Made by a program: the position numbers and the translations under genes
DNA from: Amycolatopsis japonica
Lineage (GTDB): Bacteria; Actinomycetota; Actinomycetes; Mycobacteriales; Pseudonocardiaceae
Length of the DNA: 64,000 bases
Assembly (NCBI RefSeq): GCF_000732925.1
Contig: NZ_CP008953.1
Span: 372,001 to 436,000, forward strand
Direction of reading: 5' to 3'
Notes under the pieces: model-generated
Database searches by the model: none
Told to the model about the DNA's origin: nothing
What the model saw: the letters and a program-made list of their open reading frames with translations, nothing else
In this document: in pieces, positions 61,323-64,000 of the stretch
Layout of the letters: every line of letters starts with the position of its first letter
Numbering within the stretch: position 1 is the first letter of the stretch

Positions 61323-63605
61323 TCAGACCTGGGTCTGCGCGTACGCTTCCAGCGCCGCGAGCTGGGTCGGGTCGAGCGACGGACGCACGGCCTTGGCCGC
61401 CTTCGTCAGATGTTCGGCGGTGACCTCCTTGGCCTCCAGCGATTCCCGCATCGCGGTCAGCGCGGCCTCCCGGATCAGCGCCGCGCAGTCCGCCGCCGAG
61501 TAACCGTCCAAAGTGGCCGCATACGCCGCGAGGTCCACATCGGACGCCAGCGGGGTGTTCTTGGCGCTGGCGGCCAGGATGGCCTCACGGGCGTGCGCGT
61601 CCGGCGGCGGGACGTAGACGCGGCGCTCAAGCCGACCCGGCCGCAGCAGGGCCGGGTCGACCAGCTCGGGGCGGTTCGTCGCACCGAGGACGACGACCTC
61701 GCGCATCGGCTCGACACCGTCCAATTCGGTCAGCAGGGCCGCGACGACGCGGTCCGACACGCCGGAGTCCGAGGACTGGCCGCGGCGCGGGGCGAGCGCG
61801 TCGATCTCGTCGAGGAAGATCAGCGAGGGCGCTGCCTCGGCGGCGCGACGGAAGAGCTCCCGCACCGCGCGTTCGGACTCGCCGACCCATTTGTCCATCA
61901 GCTCGGCGCCCTTGACCGCGAAGACGTTCAGCGCGCCGGTGCCCGCGAGGGCGCGGACCAGGAACGTCTTGCCGCCACCGGGCGGCCCGTACAGGAGGAC
62001 GCCGCGCGGCGGATCGACGCCGAGGCGGGCGAACGAGTCCGGGTAGCGCAGCGGCCACAGCACCGCCTCGGTGAGCGACTGCTTGACGTCGGTCATGTTG
62101 CCGACGTCGTCCAGCGTCAGACCGCCGGTCGCCAGATTGTCCGAAGTGGACATCGAGATGGGGCGGACCGTGGTGAGCGCGTCGAGCAGGTCCTGCTGGG
62201 AGATCCGCGGCTCGTCGGCCTCACGCTGCCGCAGCGCGGCGCGGAGGGCGGCGTCACGGCGGAGTGCGATGAGGTCCGCGGCCACGAAGCCGGGGGTGCG
62301 CTCGGCGATCGGGCCGACGTCGACGCCGGACTCCAGCGGGGCCTCGCGGAGAAGCACGCGCAGCAGTTCCGTGCGGGTCTTCGCGTCGGGGAGCGGCAGG
62401 CCGAGTTCGCGGTCGAGCAGGTCGGCGGCGCGCAGCCTCGGATCGGTGGACTCGGCGCGGCCGGTGGTGGCGACCACGGCGAAACCCTTGTGGCGCAAGG
62501 CTTTGCGCAGGTCGTCGAGGACGACCGTCGCGAGCGGCGGCGGCTGGGACGCGGGCAGCAGCGCGTCGATGTCGGTGATCAGCAGGACGGCGGGGTCTTC
62601 GTCACGGGTGGCCTGCTCGATCGCCTCACGCAGGCGCGCGGCGGCGACGTTCGGTTCGAGGACGGCGATGTTCGGCGCCGCGAGCGACACCACCCGCACC
62701 TTCTCGGCCTGTGCCACGGCGCGGACGAGCGTCGCCTTCCCGACGCCTTCCGGCCCGGAAAGCAGGACCCCGAGGTGCGCCGACGTCCCGAGTTTCGCCA
62801 GCAGCTCCGGGCGGTGGAAGGCCAGGTCGAACCATTCGGCGAGCTTGCGCGCGGCCGCTTCGGAGCCGGCGAGATCCGACAGGGGAGGCACGGTTTCCTC
62901 GGCCACGTCGTCGTCGATCCGCTCGTCTTCGACGATCTCCGCGTCGATGAAATCCTCGTGCGGAGTGGCGGGTGTGCTGCGTACCAGCGTCGTCCCGGCG
63001 CGGGCCGGCGCGGCGGCGGGGGCGGCCTCGCCGGTGCGGGCGCCGTCACGCCAGCTGACCACAGTGGACGGTCCGACGGCGACCGGCCCCGATGGCTCGG
63101 TGGCGGTGACGGTGAGCAGCTCGTTCGTCCACGTCATGCCGATGGCGCGGGAAAGCTGACCACGGACCGCGGACACGTCGGAGCCCGGCGCGGGCGCGAG
63201 ATCCTGGGGGAGCAGGGAAACGGCGTCGCCGACGGTCAGCACCTTGCCGATCAGGGCGAGCCGCAGGGTGTGCGGGGAGAGCGACACGCTCGCGATACGC
63301 GAGCCCGCCACGGTGACCGTTTTCGCGGCCGACACCTCCGCGGGCGCGACGACCACCTCCGAACCTTCGGTCACACCGAGGTTCGACATCGTGACGTCGT
63401 CGAGGAGGATCACGCCCGGGATCCCCTCGGCGTCCGACGGGGCGGCCAGCGCGGAGCTGACCCGGGCGCCGGTGACGCGGACGGCGTCCCAGGCCATCAG
63501 GCCGAGCGCGTCGAGGACTTCGGGGTGCAGCCGGACGACGCCGCGGCGGGAGTCCAGTGCGGACGGGGTGTGCCGGACGGTCAGCGTGATCTGGGGTGCG
63601 CTCAC
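61323..63605 (-). CDS. CDC48/p97-like AAA ATPase with degenerate first ATPase domain
   Basis: A 760-aa protein. Residues 1-190 resemble the CDC48 N domain (double-psi barrel: LHPEVLDALGLMAWDAVRVTG; GVILLDDVTMSNLGVTEGSEV). D1 has Walker A GPEGVGKAT, but Walker B reads LLITDIDALL and the sensor/finger stretch is ATTGRAESTDPRLRAADLLDRE, so D1 is probably not a full ATPase. D2 is intact: GPPGGGKTF, LIFLDEIDAL, GATNRPELVDPALLRPGRLERRV. GTG start. Likely a protein-remodelling hexamer, perhaps working with the proteasome in actinobacteria (inference). Confidence 0.9.
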   Translation of the reverse strand: MSAPQITLTVRHTPSALDSRRGVVRLHPEVLDALGLMAWDAVRVTGARVSSALAAPSDAEGIPGVILLDDVTMSNLGVTEGSEVVVAPAEVSAAKTVTVAGSRIASVSLSPHTLRLALIGKVLTVGDAVSLLPQDLAPAPGSDVSAVRGQLSRAIGMTWTNELLTVTATEPSGPVAVGPSTVVSWRDGARTGEAAPAAAPARAGTTLVRSTPATPHEDFIDAEIVEDERIDDDVAEETVPPLSDLAGSEAAARKLAEWFDLAFHRPELLAKLGTSAHLGVLLSGPEGVGKATLVRAVAQAEKVRVVSLAAPNIAVLEPNVAAARLREAIEQATRDEDPAVLLITDIDALLPASQPPPLATVVLDDLRKALRHKGFAVVATTGRAESTDPRLRAADLLDRELGLPLPDAKTRTELLRVLLREAPLESGVDVGPIAERTPGFVAADLIALRRDAALRAALRQREADEPRISQQDLLDALTTVRPISMSTSDNLATGGLTLDDVGNMTDVKQSLTEAVLWPLRYPDSFARLGVDPPRGVLLYGPPGGGKTFLVRALAGTGALNVFAVKGAELMDKWVGESERAVRELFRRAAEAAPSLIFLDEIDALAPRRGQSSDSGVSDRVVAALLTELDGVEPMREVVVLGATNRPELVDPALLRPGRLERRVYVPPPDAHAREAILAASAKNTPLASDVDLAAYAATLDGYSAADCAALIREAALTAMRESLEAKEVTAEHLTKAAKAVRPSLDPTQLAALEAYAQTQV

Positions 63606-63644
63606 CCCGCCACCCTATCTACGCCGCCGCGCGGCGAGCCGCCG

Positions 63645-63673
63645 AAGTACATGAAGGCCCCCTTCACCTTGGG
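63645..63673. repeat. Single arm of a family A hairpin
   Basis: AAGTACATGAAGGCCCCCTT followed by cacctt, the left arm of the type at 32471, without its right arm. The IS30-like element begins about 10 bases later. Either the element split the hairpin or the copy has decayed. Confidence 0.6.
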
Positions 63674-63681
63674 TTCTAGTG

Positions 63682-64000
63682 GTGGTTGCAACACCTGAGT
63701 TGTTCAGGGGTTGTGTTGTTCGAGATCCGTATGGATCGGTCGCCTCAGGGGCCGAAGAAGCTGCTTGCCGAGCGCCGGGCATATCTTGATCTTGTGGCGC
63801 AAGGGATGGGCACTGCTGAGGCGTGCCGGATCGTGGGGATCAACCGCCGGACCGGGCATCGGTGGCGGCAAGGACGCGCGAGTCAGACGGGGCGGAAGGC
63901 CGGCAGGCCTTCCGCCCCGCCGTCGTGCCCGTCCGTGCCGGAGTCGCCTTCCTCGGACCGCCTGCCTGCGGGCGGAGCACGGGTTCCGTCCACCTGGTTT
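63682..64000 (+). mobile_element. Left end of an IS30-type insertion element (runs off the window)
   Basis: A probable terminal region rich in short inverted motifs (ggttgcaacacctgagttgttcagg) precedes a transposase start. The start at 63682 is approximate: it is set where chromosomal repeat sequence ends. Right end and target duplication are outside the window. Confidence 0.55.
63731..64000 (+). CDS. IS30-family transposase, N-terminal part
   Basis: Ninety codons without a stop, cut by the window edge. Residues 8-48 (PKKLLAERRAYLDLVAQGMG, then TAEACRIVGINRRTGHRW) are the IS30-type helix-turn-helix that recognises the ends. After about residue 50 the translated sequence (SQTGRKAGRPSAPPSCP) no longer looks like an IS30 transposase, and the DNA there has a 13-bp perfect hairpin (63889-63918). 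The gene may therefore be interrupted or frameshifted. ATG 63731 is the likely start; a TTG a few codons earlier is possible. Confidence 0.6.
   Translation, partial: MDRSPQGPKKLLAERRAYLDLVAQGMGTAEACRIVGINRRTGHRWRQGRASQTGRKAGRPSAPPSCPSVPESPSSDRLPAGGARVPSTWF

Noticed and set aside
61410..63698. 762-codon plus-strand open frame opposite the CDC48-like gene
   Set aside because: It mirrors a well-supported AAA protein and its translation is biased low-complexity sequence.

Overview
The window reads as a chromosomal segment of a high-GC filamentous actinomycete, most likely Amycolatopsis or a close relative in the Pseudonocardiaceae. Pointers are the very high GC with open frames on all strands, frequent GTG and TTG starts, tight ATGA/GTGA gene overlaps, a mycothiol-dependent enzyme family gene, a DasR-type regulator with a near-perfect dre box, an ArfA/ArfB-like pair, DUF3263 and LytR_C proteins, and an actinobacterial 6C-type small RNA. 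The genus is inferred from these signals; no database was consulted.

Region 1 (1-6.7 kb) is accessory DNA. Its centrepiece is a six-gene minus-strand operon (4360 to 100): an unknown protein, a complete-looking QueC-type nitrile synthase, a compact reverse transcriptase with an altered active-site box (FADN), a short FGE-sulfatase/C-type-lectin-like protein, a DUF6884-like protein and a family 2 glycosyltransferase. Neighbours overlap by four bases at four of the five junctions (three GTGA, one ATGA) and are 3 bases apart at the fifth. I know of no described system with this make-up, and it is my main candidate for a new one. A second set of three tiny overlapping genes (5346 to 4509) and one more small gene lie upstream. 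The region ends in a truncated XRE-type regulator read in frame into a chromosomal hydratase.

Region 2 (6.7-17.5 kb) is largely catabolic. It has two paralogous 2-keto-4-pentenoate hydratase/oxalocrotonate decarboxylase genes, an alpha/beta hydrolase, an ABC exporter, a membrane protein, a cupin, and a TetR-boxC-boxB-bclA operon for aerobic benzoyl-CoA degradation. A perfect 19-bp palindrome precedes the TetR gene. boxA and boxD are not in the window.

Region 3 (17.5-28.8 kb): a MarR-controlled pair resembling Bacillus mhqO/mhqD (quinone and electrophile resistance), a membrane dipeptidase, a LapA-domain protein, an AraC regulator, a PNPOx-like protein, a mycothiol-dependent enzyme, an Abi-alpha (DUF4393) protein next to a DUF445 protein, and a 990-residue patatin with a membrane tail. 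Region 4 (28.8-35.5 kb): ectABCD for ectoine and 5-hydroxyectoine, a 6C-like sRNA, and an AfsR-type regulator.

Region 5 (35.8-47.8 kb): cell-envelope proteins, an unknown gene pair with a nucleotidyltransferase-like member, an SGNH hydrolase, a DUF3159 protein, amino-sugar genes (BadF-type kinase and SIS isomerase) divergent from a DasR-like regulator across a dre site, an MFS exporter and a threonine dehydratase. Region 6 (47.8-57.2 kb) is thiamine biosynthesis: thiE, a TPP riboswitch with thiOSG, thiD, and a second TPP riboswitch with thiC-thiD2. A voltage-gated channel and a secreted phosphodiesterase are interspersed. Region 7 (57.3-64 kb): a secreted GH15 glucoamylase, peptide deformylase, DUF3263 and LytR_C genes, a CDC48-like AAA ATPase, and the start of an IS30-type element running off the window.

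Three families of intergenic inverted repeats are scattered through the chromosomal part: A (AAGTACATGAAGG, GTGAAGGCCTCCTT and ATGAAAGGACCTTT hairpins), B (TTTCGTCCTCTGAATGCGGT) and C (arrays of TCACGCGA/TCGCGTGA). None was noticed left of 6.4 kb, which fits separate origins for the two parts. No tRNA, rRNA or CRISPR array was seen.
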